Source: Limnohabitans_A sp048020265 (GTDB lineage: Bacteria; Pseudomonadota; Gammaproteobacteria; Burkholderiales; Burkholderiaceae_C). Taken from it: DNA of 64,000 bases. The notes below the pieces were generated by a model. The model was given only the letters and a program-made list of their open reading frames with translations, was not told where the DNA came from and made no database searches. Shown piece after piece: positions 25,596 to 33,246 of this stretch. The stretch's first letter is position 1. Every line of letters begins with the position of its first letter. Where the stretch lies: positions 992,001 to 1,056,000 of the forward strand of contig NZ_CP171843.1 in the NCBI RefSeq assembly GCF_048020265.1. The letters are read 5' to 3'. The position numbers were made by a program, and so were the translations under genes.

Positions 25596-26288
25596 TTACA
25601 GGCCCACGCGCTTGACATCGGCGAGCAACATGGTTTTGCCGCCATCGACTTCTACGCTGACGCTGCCGTCCGAGGGGTTGGTGGCGATCGCGCGCACGGT
25701 GGACAAGGTGTTGACGGGGACGGTGGTCGTCTGGCCGTTCACCACTGCGGAGGCACTTAGGCGGTACATGCCGGTAGGCACCGGGTTGTCTGCGGCGTCT
25801 TTGCCGTTCCAGGAAATGGGCATGGTGCCGGGCAACTGGGGGCCGGCAATCAACTCTTGCACCAATCGTCCTTGGCTGTCGTGCACGTTGACCTGGATAC
25901 CACTGGCACCCATGGGCAAATCGATGCTGCCGTCCACGGTGCCGCCAGAGGTCAGCATGGATGGGCTGTCGGTCATGGCCACTTTTTTGCCAATGAGCGA
26001 GGCGCTGTTGAGCATGCGCTCACTCGACATGGAGGTCACAAAGCCATCCAAGGACGTTTGCATGTTGGTCAGCGCCTCCAGCTGCGAGAACTGCGCCAAC
26101 TGGGCCACGAAGGCCTCGTTCTTGACCGGCTCCAGCGGGTTCTGGTTTTGCAACTGCGCAGTGAAGAGGGCCAGGAAGTCCTGTTTGCCCATTTCTTCGC
26201 TGGACTTGGATTTGGCCTTGTCCTTCACGTCTTCGTAGCGTGTGACGTTGCCCAGCAGGCTGGAGGAGGTGACGTTATTGCTTGCCAT
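25596..26288 (-). CDS. flgD: Hook cap / assembly protein FlgD
   Basis: 230 residues. The N-terminal export/cap region carries the FlgD signature MGKQDFLALFTAQLQNQNPL and EAFVAQLAQFSQLEALTNM. The C-terminal part (about 110-225) has the FLIG-like beta domain with GTMPISWNGKDAADNPVPTG. FlgD caps the growing hook and is shed afterwards. It is in the standard place between flgC and flgE. Confidence 0.96.
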   Translation of the reverse strand: MASNNVTSSSLLGNVTRYEDVKDKAKSKSSEEMGKQDFLALFTAQLQNQNPLEPVKNEAFVAQLAQFSQLEALTNMQTSLDGFVTSMSSERMLNSASLIGKKVAMTDSPSMLTSGGTVDGSIDLPMGASGIQVNVHDSQGRLVQELIAGPQLPGTMPISWNGKDAADNPVPTGMYRLSASAVVNGQTTTVPVNTLSTVRAIATNPSDGSVSVEVDGGKTMLLADVKRVGL

Positions 26289-26302
26289 AGTGTGCTTTCA
26301 GA

Positions 26303-26728
26303 TCAGGCCTTGGTGATGTCCAGCGTGCGCATCATCAGTTGACGCGCCGTGTTGATCACTTCTACGTTGTTTTGGTACGAGCGGGCTGCAGCCATCATTT
26401 CCACCATTTCGGTGACTTCGCTGACGTTCGATTGGTAGACGTACCCATCTTTGTCAGCCAGTGGGTTTTTCGGGTCGGCCACGCGGCGGGGAGGGGCCGA
26501 GTCATCGGCCATGCGGTCGATCTTCACGCCACCCACATAGGGCGCGCCTGCATTGGTCATTTGTTCGTTGACCAGGGCCTTGAAGACAGGGCGCTTGGCG
26601 CGAAAGGCGTCTTGCTCGGAGGTGGATACCGTGCCGGCGTTGGCCAAGTTGGAGGCGGTCGAGTTCATGCGGGTCAGCTGCGCGTTGAGCGCCGATCCAG
26701 CGATGCCAAAAATGTTGTCCATGCTCAT
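26303..26728 (-). CDS. flgC: Proximal rod protein FlgC
   Basis: 141 residues. The start MDNIFGIAGSALNAQLTRMN, the NLANAGTVST motif and the C-terminal VTEMVEMMAAARSYQNNVEV are typical FlgC. It is coupled to flgB, whose stop is 3 bp upstream of its first codon. Normal length. Confidence 0.96.
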   Translation of the reverse strand: MSMDNIFGIAGSALNAQLTRMNSTASNLANAGTVSTSEQDAFRAKRPVFKALVNEQMTNAGAPYVGGVKIDRMADDSAPPRRVADPKNPLADKDGYVYQSNVSEVTEMVEMMAAARSYQNNVEVINTARQLMMRTLDITKA

Positions 26729-26730
26729 GT

Positions 26731-27117
26731 TCAGTCTCCTCGCAGGGCTTTGCGCACGCTGCTGACCCGGTTTTCCAAAAAGTTCAAAGTCGCCTGGTAG
26801 TCGGCAGCGGCCTTACCGTATTGGGCTTGTTCGACGCTCATCTCAACCGTGTTGCCGTCGAACGAGGAGTTGAATGGGGTGCGAAAGCGCATGCCGTCTG
26901 AGCTGAGTTCTTCGCCTGCTGCAAAGTGCCCGGCGCTGGTGGCGGCCATGGCCGTGTCTTGTTGTGCGGCACCCAAGACGGCCTTGAAATCGATATCGCG
27001 AGCCTTGTAATGAGGGGTGTCGGCGTTGGCAATGTTTTGCGCCAACACTTCAAGGCGGCGGCTTTTGACTTGCAAGGCCTGCTCATGCACGCCGAGTGCT
27101 TGGTTCAACAAATTCAT
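26731..27117 (-). CDS. flgB: Proximal rod protein FlgB
   Basis: 128 residues. It has the rod signature EVLAQNIANADTPHYKARDI and the C-terminal VEMSVEQAQYGKAAADYQAT. It is the first gene of the leftward flgBCDEFGHIJKL operon, 95 bp downstream of a strong sigma-54-type element. FlgB is the most basal rod subunit after FliE, whose gene is not in the window. Confidence 0.96.
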   Translation of the reverse strand: MNLLNQALGVHEQALQVKSRRLEVLAQNIANADTPHYKARDIDFKAVLGAAQQDTAMAATSAGHFAAGEELSSDGMRFRTPFNSSFDGNTVEMSVEQAQYGKAAADYQATLNFLENRVSSVRKALRGD

Positions 27118-27211
27118 CTGGACTCCTGGGCTACGGGCTGAAATTCGGTTTTCACGATCCGTCGGTCTTTTGACGTTGGCCGCTCAAGTTGAGCGGTTTG
27201 GTGTCGAATGC

Positions 27212-27227
27212 TGCAAAAGTTGTGCCA
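27212..27227 (-). promoter_or_regulatory. Sigma-54-type promoter for the flgB operon
   Basis: Read leftward: TGGCACAACTTTTGCA, an almost perfect match to TGGCACG-N4-TTGCW. The expected leader to the flgB ATG at 27117 is about 83 nt. It is the best sigma-54 match in the window. Confidence 0.8.
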
Positions 27228-27307
27228 AGTCTTTTCGTCACCCTTCCCGGGGTCGGTCAGGGCTGTCTGGGTGGGTGGTCAGGGTGCATGCGGCAACTTT
27301 CGTCGCA

Positions 27308-27327
27308 GGCGGCAAGGCTTTGCCGCC
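27308..27327. repeat. 8-bp stem hairpin between flgB and flgA
   Basis: The arms GGCGGCAA (27308-27315) and TTGCCGCC (27320-27327) are perfectly complementary around a 4-base loop. It lies between the two divergent sigma-54-type promoters and has no T-run. It could be an activator site; no factor is assigned. Confidence 0.45.
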
Positions 27328-27347
27328 GTGACAAGGCGGATCAAAGC

Positions 27348-27363
27348 TGGTCTTGTTTTTGCT
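27348..27363 (+). promoter_or_regulatory. Sigma-54-type promoter for flgA
   Basis: TGGTCTTGTTTTTGCT keeps the GG and TTGCT of the -24/-12 pattern; the -24 flank is weaker. The expected leader to the ATG at 27405 is about 32 nt. It is divergent from the flgB promoter. Confidence 0.55.
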
Positions 27364-27404
27364 TGTCACTTGAAAACGCCACTGCTGTCAAAACTCCCAC
27401 ACCC

Positions 27405-28202
27405 ATGAAAAACAAGCTTCCGATCTTTTGCCGACTGCTCGATCAATTGGTGGCCCGTGGCTTGCTGATGGGCTTGGCCGTGTGGCTGTTCAGCGCCAGC
27501 TCGTTCGCTGCAGGGCCTGGCAGCCAGGCGGCGCCAGGCTCATCGCCCTTGCAGGTGCTTCAGAACTCGGTGAAAAATTGGGTGGCTCAATCGGGCCATG
27601 TGTCCGCCGACCAGGTGGTGTTGGCTCCCCTGGACGCCCGTGTGAAGGTGCGTGCCTGCGAGCGACCCCTGGCCATGGATGTGCCGTTTTCCAATGCCCA
27701 AACGATTCGGGTGCGCTGTACTCAGCCTGTGTGGCAACAATTTGTGCAGGTGAATGTGGCCGTCAAAGCGTCCGAGCCGCAGAGTCAAAGCAAGCCTGAC
27801 AAGACGGCAGAGCCCGCCAAACGCTGGGTGCTTGTGGCCAGTGTGCCCCTGCAGCGTGGCATGACGCTCAATGAAACTCATGTTCAGCGCGCTCAGGTCG
27901 ATTCAACCAGCATGCCTGTGAATGTTTTGGAGCAAGCCTCGGAAGTCATGCATGCCGAAGTGGTTCGGGATGTGCGGCCAGGGGTGCCCCTGCGCAGCCA
28001 CGACATCCGTCCCACAGTGTTGGTCAAAAGAGGCCAAATGGTCTTGATGTCGGTGGGGCAGCCGCAGGGCTTTCAAATCTCTGCCCGTGTGGAGGCGATG
28101 CAAGACGGTCGCTTTGGCGAGCAGATCAAGCTCAAAAACCGGGATTCTGGTCGCGAGCTCAGTGGCCGCGTGCAAGGCCCCAACCAGGTGGTAGGCTTGT
28201 AA
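27405..28202 (+). CDS. flgA: P-ring assembly chaperone FlgA
   Basis: 265 residues from the ATG at 27405. It has an N-terminal hydrophobic export segment (about 20-38, ending SSFAAG) and the FlgA core: VRVRCTQPVWQQFVQVNVAV and a C-terminal SAF-type domain (VLVASVPLQRGMTLNETHVQ, then VLVKRGQMVLMSVGQPQGFQ). FlgA is a periplasmic chaperone for FlgI polymerisation. An upstream open frame from 27189 would run across the promoter and has no signal peptide, so it is rejected. It is followed by flgM and flgN. Confidence 0.95.
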   Translation: MKNKLPIFCRLLDQLVARGLLMGLAVWLFSASSFAAGPGSQAAPGSSPLQVLQNSVKNWVAQSGHVSADQVVLAPLDARVKVRACERPLAMDVPFSNAQTIRVRCTQPVWQQFVQVNVAVKASEPQSQSKPDKTAEPAKRWVLVASVPLQRGMTLNETHVQRAQVDSTSMPVNVLEQASEVMHAEVVRDVRPGVPLRSHDIRPTVLVKRGQMVLMSVGQPQGFQISARVEAMQDGRFGEQIKLKNRDSGRELSGRVQGPNQVVGL

Positions 28203-28260
28203 AGAGCCAAAGCCTTTGGGCTGGCGAGACATGACAGATGAAAAATAAAATTAATTTCTC

Positions 28261-28287
28261 TCAAGTTTTAGAATCTCAAGCCGATTC
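28261..28287 (+). promoter_or_regulatory. Sigma-28-type promoter for flgMN
   Basis: TCAAGTTT-N11-GCCGATTC with exact 11-bp spacing, close to the sigma-28 consensus TAAAGTTT-N11-GCCGATAA. It lies in the 139-bp flgA-flgM gap, 55 bp before the flgM ATG. It would give FliA-dependent feedback expression of its own anti-sigma factor. Confidence 0.8.
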
Positions 28288-28341
28288 AGTATTTGAGCAA
28301 GGTCTCAGCTCCATGTTCAGAGACCAGAAAAGAGAACCATC

Positions 28342-28644
28342 ATGACCGATCCCATCTCTCATTTCGGCCGCAAGGCCCAAATAGAAACGACCAGCCGACC
28401 TGCGGCAGGCAAGGGTGAGCCGCGCATGTCCGCGCTCGCTGCCGAGTCGTCTGGGCGCGCAGCAGCCCCAGCCACGGACGAGTTGCGTTTGAGTTCGGTG
28501 GCGCGCCAAGCCATGCAAGAGCCCGAATTTGACCGATCCAAGGTCGAGGCCATCAAAACGGCCATTCAACAGGGACAGTACCCGATGGACTCGCGTCGGA
28601 TTGCGGAAAACTTTGTGGCCATTGAGAAAATGATCAAAGGCTGA
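28342..28644 (+). CDS. flgM: Anti-sigma-28 factor FlgM
   Basis: 100 residues. The C-terminal half carries the FlgM pattern LSSVARQAMQEPEFDRSKVE, then IKTAIQQGQYPMDSRRIAEN, which contacts FliA; the N-terminal half is low-complexity and likely disordered, as usual. It holds FliA inactive until exported through the finished hook. ATG is preceded by GAGAACC. A sigma-28-type promoter is just upstream and flgN follows within 7 bp. Confidence 0.95.
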   Translation: MTDPISHFGRKAQIETTSRPAAGKGEPRMSALAAESSGRAAAPATDELRLSSVARQAMQEPEFDRSKVEAIKTAIQQGQYPMDSRRIAENFVAIEKMIKG

Positions 28645-28651
28645 TGTGCCC

Positions 28652-29080
28652 ATGACCGAGAACGCCCTGACACCTGCGCACGTCTTCTCTCCGGAGCGAG
28701 CTTTGGTGGCCGCTCCTGCGGCCGCTGCCCGCTTGGCCGAGATGCTGGGCCTGGAGTTCGAGGCCCTCAAAATTCGCGATTTGTCAGCATTTGAAGCCCT
28801 TCAGGACGAAAAAGGCAGCTTGCTCCAGGATTTGGCGGCATTGGCCGAGTGGGCCGCTCAGCAAAACCCGGCTCCAGAGGTCTGGCAGCAGTTGCAAGGC
28901 AGCTTGCAGCAAAGCAAGCAAGACCATTTGCGCAACATTCAACTTTTGCAGCGCCAATTGCTGGCCGTCAAGGGTGCTTTGCAGGCCCTTCAGGGCGATT
29001 CAGCGCCCAATGTCGATTTGTACGACCGTTTGGGCCAGATTGCCCGCCGCTCGGGTGCTTTGGGCTACCAACTGGCCTGA
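28652..29080 (+). CDS. flgN: Export chaperone FlgN
   Basis: 142 residues from ATG 28652 (a GTG at 28646 is possible). The protein is almost all alpha-helical and acidic-to-neutral, with LLQDLAALAEWAAQQNP and VDLYDRLGQIARRSGALGYQ in the C-terminal helix, typical of FlgN. It escorts FlgK and FlgL to the export gate. Sequence conservation in this family is low, so the call rests partly on its place directly after flgM. Confidence 0.85.
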   Translation: MTENALTPAHVFSPERALVAAPAAAARLAEMLGLEFEALKIRDLSAFEALQDEKGSLLQDLAALAEWAAQQNPAPEVWQQLQGSLQQSKQDHLRNIQLLQRQLLAVKGALQALQGDSAPNVDLYDRLGQIARRSGALGYQLA

Positions 29081-29110
29081 GCGTCGGGCTTTTGAACCGC
29101 TGGCCCTGTT

Positions 29111-29392
29111 TTAAGGGCGCTTTTTCTCATCGCCGGGGCGCATGCCCTTGAGCCAATACACCCAAGACAAAATGACCGCCACCGCCGTGTAAAGCTCGGG
29201 CGGTATTTCGGCGTCCAGATCCACTCGGCTGAGCAAGGCCAGCAGTTGAGGGTCTTGGGCCACATAAACGCCGTGTTTGCGGGCTTCCTCGATGATTTGT
29301 TGAGCCAACTCGTCTTGCCCTCTGGCGCTGACCACAGGTGTTTTGCGGGCGCCGTACTCCAGCGCAATGGCTTCTTGCAAGGGGGCTTTCAT
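29111..29392 (-). CDS. FlhB C-terminal-domain paralogue (FhlB)
   Basis: 93 residues corresponding to the part of FlhB after its autocleavage site: AIALEYGARKTPVVSARGQD, ELAQQIIEEARKHGVYVAQD, then IPPELYTAVAVILSWVYWL. It has no membrane segments and no cleavage motif. It overlaps the upstream FliK-like gene stop by ATGA, so the two are translationally coupled. In other bacteria such minidomains can stand in for the FlhB C-terminus in export specificity switching. The partner is probably FliK or the export gate. The end is convergent with flgN at 30 bp. Confidence 0.88.
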   Translation of the reverse strand: MKAPLQEAIALEYGARKTPVVSARGQDELAQQIIEEARKHGVYVAQDPQLLALLSRVDLDAEIPPELYTAVAVILSWVYWLKGMRPGDEKKRP

Positions 29393-30501
29393 GTGTGCAC
29401 GTCCAACAAACTGCCTGTGGCCGGGGGCGCATGAAGCTGCGGGGTTTGGGGGCCTTGCCCATGGATGATCTGCAGCCGCGTCATGTTCAGGCCGGCACTG
29501 TCGAGTTCTTGCACCAGGTTGTCGGCTTGCGTCTGGGCCCGCTGGACCACGTCCTCGCGCAGGGCCCACATCACCATGTCGACCTCGGTTTCGTCGCTGA
29601 TGCGGGTTTGCAGCCAGACTTCGCCCAAATCCTCATTGCGCGTGTGCAGGTGGATGACCATGGGCGGTTTGTCTTGTCCGGGTTGACGCCTTCCGCGCAC
29701 CAGGCGAAGCGCAACCGGTTCGGCATCGGCAAAGGGCAGCATCATGGACATCACCCACTCGCGGCCGTTCAAACTTTCATTGGTCATCAATTGACGCGCC
29801 TCGATGTCGTCCAGGCTGTCTCCGATCAGGCCATCTTGCTCGGTGCCGCTGCGCAGCAGCTGGCGCAGCACACTTTTGAGATCCACCAGGCCTGCCCCCA
29901 AACCCTGGGTGAGCAGGTGTTCGGTCATGAAGCCGCTGCGTTGCATGGCCATCTGGAGTTTTTCAGGCGTCAGTTGCGCCATGGCGGGCCGTGATTTGAG
30001 CCAGCGCTGCAGCGCCTGCAACTCAGGCGCCGCAGCGTTGAGGCCTTGAAGCAGGCTGTCGAGCATGCCGGGTTTGAGCAGCTGACCCAAGGCCTGCATG
30101 TCCGGTGGTCGAAAACCCAGTTGCTCGGACCTGCCAGGCATCAAGGGGGGCGTCGCAGGGCTGCCTTCGAGACCCAATGCCGGGGCCTGGCCCGCTTGCA
30201 GAGGGCGCAGCACGATCGAGCCATTGGCCAACACCTGAACCCGAAACAAGGCGGTGTCGCCCGAGGCCAGGCGCAAACCTGCTGGCAGCTCTTTGGGCAG
30301 ATCAATCGATTGACCCTGCTGCGGTCCTTGCAGCATGAGGCGCAAAGCGCCAAGTTTGGCCTCGACCGTGGCTTGAACGACTTGCCCGTCACGCAGACCC
30401 AGTTCCGCCGCCGTTTTTTCGACGACCAGCGGTAGCGTGCCCTCCAGGTAGATGGTGGGTGTTTTGGGGATGAGGTGGGCGGTTTCCGCCCCCGTGATCA
30501 T
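29389..30501 (-). CDS. FliK-like hook-length-control domain protein (second FliK)
   Basis: 370 residues from the ATG at 30501 (TTG at 30507 possible). The N-terminal half is Gln/Leu/Pro-rich. The C-terminal part resembles the Flg_hook domain: VIHLHTRNEDLGEVWLQTRI, then LVQELDSAGLNMTRLQIIHG. A canonical FliK is encoded separately at 46969-48390, so this is a divergent second copy. It is coupled to the FlhB C-terminal paralogue by ATGA overlap, which suggests a substrate-switch pair. It belongs to the leftward flgP-flgT operon. The exact role is unknown. Confidence 0.78.
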   Translation of the reverse strand: MITGAETAHLIPKTPTIYLEGTLPLVVEKTAAELGLRDGQVVQATVEAKLGALRLMLQGPQQGQSIDLPKELPAGLRLASGDTALFRVQVLANGSIVLRPLQAGQAPALGLEGSPATPPLMPGRSEQLGFRPPDMQALGQLLKPGMLDSLLQGLNAAAPELQALQRWLKSRPAMAQLTPEKLQMAMQRSGFMTEHLLTQGLGAGLVDLKSVLRQLLRSGTEQDGLIGDSLDDIEARQLMTNESLNGREWVMSMMLPFADAEPVALRLVRGRRQPGQDKPPMVIHLHTRNEDLGEVWLQTRISDETEVDMVMWALREDVVQRAQTQADNLVQELDSAGLNMTRLQIIHGQGPQTPQLHAPPATGSLLDVHT

Positions 30502-30523
30502 GGCCAAGCGCCTGTGAAGGGGT

Positions 30524-31132
30524 TCAAGGAAAGCGCACCCAGCGGCGTTTGTCGGGGCCGGGCGCGGTGTCTGTTTCGACGGCAGGTTTGGCCTGGAACA
30601 GGGCTGCCGTGTGCGGGTAATGGGCCAACATGAGTTGGCGCAGCGCCTCGTGCGATGGCAGCTGCAACACGGTGCCCGCCCGCACAGGGTAGGTGGTCCC
30701 TTTGGGGAATATGCGCGGATTGGCCATGGCCAAAGCCTTGCGCATGAATTCGCTGCTCAGCGGTAAACCCGGCAGGCCGCGCCGGATCACGGCGTCAATG
30801 CTTTCGCCTTGCTTGACGGTGATGCTGGTGGGCAGGGGAGGGGGCGTGGCGACCGCCTGCTGCGCCGCTGCAGGTGCGCCCGATGTCCCGCTGGGCGGGG
30901 GGCTGTCAGGCAGGGGCAGCGCCAACACCTTCAGGGCCGAGGCGGCGGCAGCGGTCGTGTCGGCGGCTTGAACCGCTTGGCTGCTCAAGGCGGTTGTCGC
31001 CAGCAAGATGCTGACGGCGCACAGTGACCACAGCTGCAGCGGCCGTTTGTGGTCCGAGTGGCTGGCTGCAGGAGCGCAGCGGCGCACGAGGCTGGGGTAG
31101 CGGAGGGTTTGAGGGTGCATATGGGCGCTCAT
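30524..31132 (-). CDS. Exported LysM/FimV-like protein of the flagellar operon
   Basis: 202 residues. An N-terminal hydrophobic segment (about 35-57, ending AVQAAD) acts as signal peptide or anchor. An Ala/Pro-rich linker follows, then a C-terminal module resembling the FimV-type LysM region: SITVKQGESIDAVIRRGLPG, then ALAMANPRIFPKGTTYPVRAG and VLQLPSHEALRQ. LysM-like modules bind peptidoglycan. It lies between flgT and the FliK-like gene with gaps of about 30 bp on each side, so it is probably co-expressed. It may help anchor or position the flagellum in the wall; no catalytic residues were recognised. Confidence 0.65.
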   Translation of the reverse strand: MSAHMHPQTLRYPSLVRRCAPAASHSDHKRPLQLWSLCAVSILLATTALSSQAVQAADTTAAAASALKVLALPLPDSPPPSGTSGAPAAAQQAVATPPPLPTSITVKQGESIDAVIRRGLPGLPLSSEFMRKALAMANPRIFPKGTTYPVRAGTVLQLPSHEALRQLMLAHYPHTAALFQAKPAVETDTAPGPDKRRWVRFP

Positions 31133-31161
31133 GGGGCCATGTCAGATCAGATCGTAAAAGA

Positions 31162-32406
31162 TCAAAGAGGTAAAGCCATCCAGTGGCCTTGGGCGGGCAA
31201 AGCGGGGCCGGCCAGCAGCTCTAGCTCTGTACGGTCACTGCCTACCTTGACCACTTGGGCCAGCGCCAAGTGCTGCGTGGCGCTGGGTTCGAGCATTTGG
31301 CTGGGGATGTGGCTGGGGTTGATGAGCAATACACGGTCACCTGGCCGCAAGCCGCTGCCCACCCCCGCTTGCAGTTGCAAACCGTCTGCGCCAGTGCGCC
31401 GCACATGAAACTGGACCGGCTCGCACGCCGACTGTTTGTCCAGTTGTTGCGCCCAGGCTTGCATCTGCTTTTGGAGCGATGCCTTGAGCTGCTGCACCCA
31501 AGCGCTGGGGTTTCGCGCTGCCGCTGTGGGGTCGATGGTGATGATTTGCTCAGTTTGCCAATGCGGCTCGATCGGGCCAGCGGGAGTGTGGCGCTCGCCC
31601 AAGGTGAAGCTCAAGGTCCAGCGCCAATCGGTTTCATCGCGGCTCAGATCGTGCAAGGCTTGGCGCATGCTGAAATTTTGCGCTGGGGCATGGGGCTTGA
31701 GCACCAACTCGGCCGTCCAGCCGGTGGGGCTGTCGCTGGGGCCTGTGAGGGCCCGCATGTAGGCGCTGTCGGGTGGCAGCTCTTTGTGTTGGGTGCGCCA
31801 GCGTGGGGAGGCTTGCATGTTTTGCGTCCACGCCTGGGAGGCGGTGCTGAGCACGGCTTGGCTGGCAAAGTGTTGCACCCCCGAAAAGCCATGCTCTGCC
31901 CGGGTTTGCAGCACCAGGGGCAGACGCCATGGGCGTGGCGGCGCGTCGCATTGGGTGGCTTTGGTCTGGCCATGGCGCCAGCCCCAGGGCAAGACTTCGG
32001 CACTGACTTGCGGTGGTGCCTCTTTGTCCTCTTCGAGGTAGGACACAACGCGCACGCCACGCACCTGGGCTTCGGAGTGGAAATGGGCGCTTTCTTGCAG
32101 CACGCCTTTGTCGTCGATCCAGGCGCTGCTCAGAACCCGGGTCGGGCGCTCGATGGTGGCTTGCAAAATGGCTTGCCGGATGGCGTTGAGCTGTGCTTCA
32201 TGTTGCTTGGCCGTGGGCGTGGACGTGCGGGTGGGTTTGGCGCTCGTGGTCATACCGTCCTGCAAAGGGCCAGGCGGCTTGGCGTTTTGCGCTTGGGCGC
32301 TTGCAGCCACCAGTGTGCTCAGCAGCCAGATCGACCACACCACGCATTGGCGGCCAGCGATCAGGCTCGGCGAAGGTCGGACAGACGTTGCCACGTGCGT
32401 GCTCAT
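31162..32406 (-). CDS. flgT: Flagellar assembly protein FlgT (H-ring type)
   Basis: 414 residues with an N-terminal export signal (about 20-40, ending ASAQAQ). The N-terminal domain pattern (HEAQLNAIRQAILQATIERP, then VVSYLEEDKEAPPQVSAEVL) and the C-terminal ridge GLRPGDRVLLINPSHIPSQM fit FlgT. FlgT forms the H-ring around the basal body in Vibrio. It directly follows flgP (5-bp gap), the same partnership as in Vibrio flgOP/flgT loci. Overall similarity is modest. Confidence 0.75.
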   Translation of the reverse strand: MSTHVATSVRPSPSLIAGRQCVVWSIWLLSTLVAASAQAQNAKPPGPLQDGMTTSAKPTRTSTPTAKQHEAQLNAIRQAILQATIERPTRVLSSAWIDDKGVLQESAHFHSEAQVRGVRVVSYLEEDKEAPPQVSAEVLPWGWRHGQTKATQCDAPPRPWRLPLVLQTRAEHGFSGVQHFASQAVLSTASQAWTQNMQASPRWRTQHKELPPDSAYMRALTGPSDSPTGWTAELVLKPHAPAQNFSMRQALHDLSRDETDWRWTLSFTLGERHTPAGPIEPHWQTEQIITIDPTAAARNPSAWVQQLKASLQKQMQAWAQQLDKQSACEPVQFHVRRTGADGLQLQAGVGSGLRPGDRVLLINPSHIPSQMLEPSATQHLALAQVVKVGSDRTELELLAGPALPAQGHWMALPL

Positions 32407-32411
32407 GGTTA

Positions 32412-32906
32412 TCAGCGCCGACGTGCGGCCAGTTGGCTCAGGTACAGGGTGCGCAGATCACGAACCACTTGCTGGTCCAGCGACAGGGTGGTTTCGTAGG
32501 TGTCGTCACCCACGGGGGCAATGCTGACCAACACGGCGCCGTAAATCACGCCCTCAACTTTGGCCCTGAAGGTGTCGCTCATGATGGTCATGTCGGCCAC
32601 GCTGGTGGTGGCGTCCAGCTGCTGGCCGTAAACCTGCTCGGTCAATGAGCGGTAGGCGTCGAGCTTGGAGGCACGGATGGCCAGTAAGCGCTGCTGGGCA
32701 GGGTTCTTGTGGTTTTGAATGCTGACGACGGCATAACCGGTGGCGACCAAGGTTTCGCGCTTTTCGACCAAAGGCGTGATCATGGAGGCCGCAGCTTTCG
32801 GCGCCACCACGTCGTCCGCCGAAGCAGGACTCAAGGGCAGTGAGTTGCAGCCAGTCAGGGCCGCCAGGGTGAAGAGTGCGGCGACCGCGGATCGGTAGAA
32901 GGTCAT
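32412..32906 (-). CDS. flgP: Flagellar outer-membrane lipoprotein FlgP (LPP20 family)
   Basis: 164 residues from the ATG at 32906. The lipoprotein signal peptide ends in LTGC (Cys20). The conserved LPP20 part has GYAVVSIQNHKNPAQQRLLA, IRASKLDAYRSLTEQVYGQQ and RAKVEGVIYGAVLVSIAPVG. FlgP is an outer-membrane lipoprotein needed for flagellar stability or motility in Vibrio and Campylobacter. A frame extending upstream to 33026 lacks a signal and covers the promoter. First gene of the operon, 71 bp downstream of a sigma-28-type element. Confidence 0.87.
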   Translation of the reverse strand: MTFYRSAVAALFTLAALTGCNSLPLSPASADDVVAPKAAASMITPLVEKRETLVATGYAVVSIQNHKNPAQQRLLAIRASKLDAYRSLTEQVYGQQLDATTSVADMTIMSDTFRAKVEGVIYGAVLVSIAPVGDDTYETTLSLDQQVVRDLRTLYLSQLAARRR

Positions 32907-32976
32907 GTTGAAAACTCCAGAGGGCAAACCGGGTACTTCCAGAAGTGGGCGACCGGCTTGATTTGTCTTGTAGGGT

Positions 32977-33003
32977 GTATCGACAGCAGCTTCCAAGTCT
33001 TGA
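32977..33003 (-). promoter_or_regulatory. Sigma-28-type promoter for the flgP-flgT operon
   Basis: Read leftward: TCAAGACT-N11-GTCGATAC, with the same spacing as the flgM and fliS promoters. It lies in the 340-bp divergent region 32907-33246 between flgP and the sigma-54 activator gene. The rest of that region is AT-rich from about 33045 to 33180 and I see no other clear element. Confidence 0.6.
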
Positions 33004-33246
33004 GGGCTCAGCGCTTGCTGCGGCAAATCGGCCAGAGCCGTGAGGAGCGTATTAAAAAATCAACAGTATTGTGAATTTTATAGATTTGTGGGCTAAATTT
33101 TCGATTAACCCTTGCCAAAACCATCTGTTGTCATTTATAAACGTGAAAAGTCACTTTTATATCAATTTTGGTTTTGTCGATTTCCCCTTTGGATGAAGGG
33201 CGTCGGATCAAGGCCCCCAACCCCCCCCCATGTGTGTCGCACGCTG

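Noticed and set aside
27189..27404. 72-residue N-terminal extension of flgA
   Set aside because: It would cover the sigma-54-type promoter and hairpin and place the signal peptide inside the protein.
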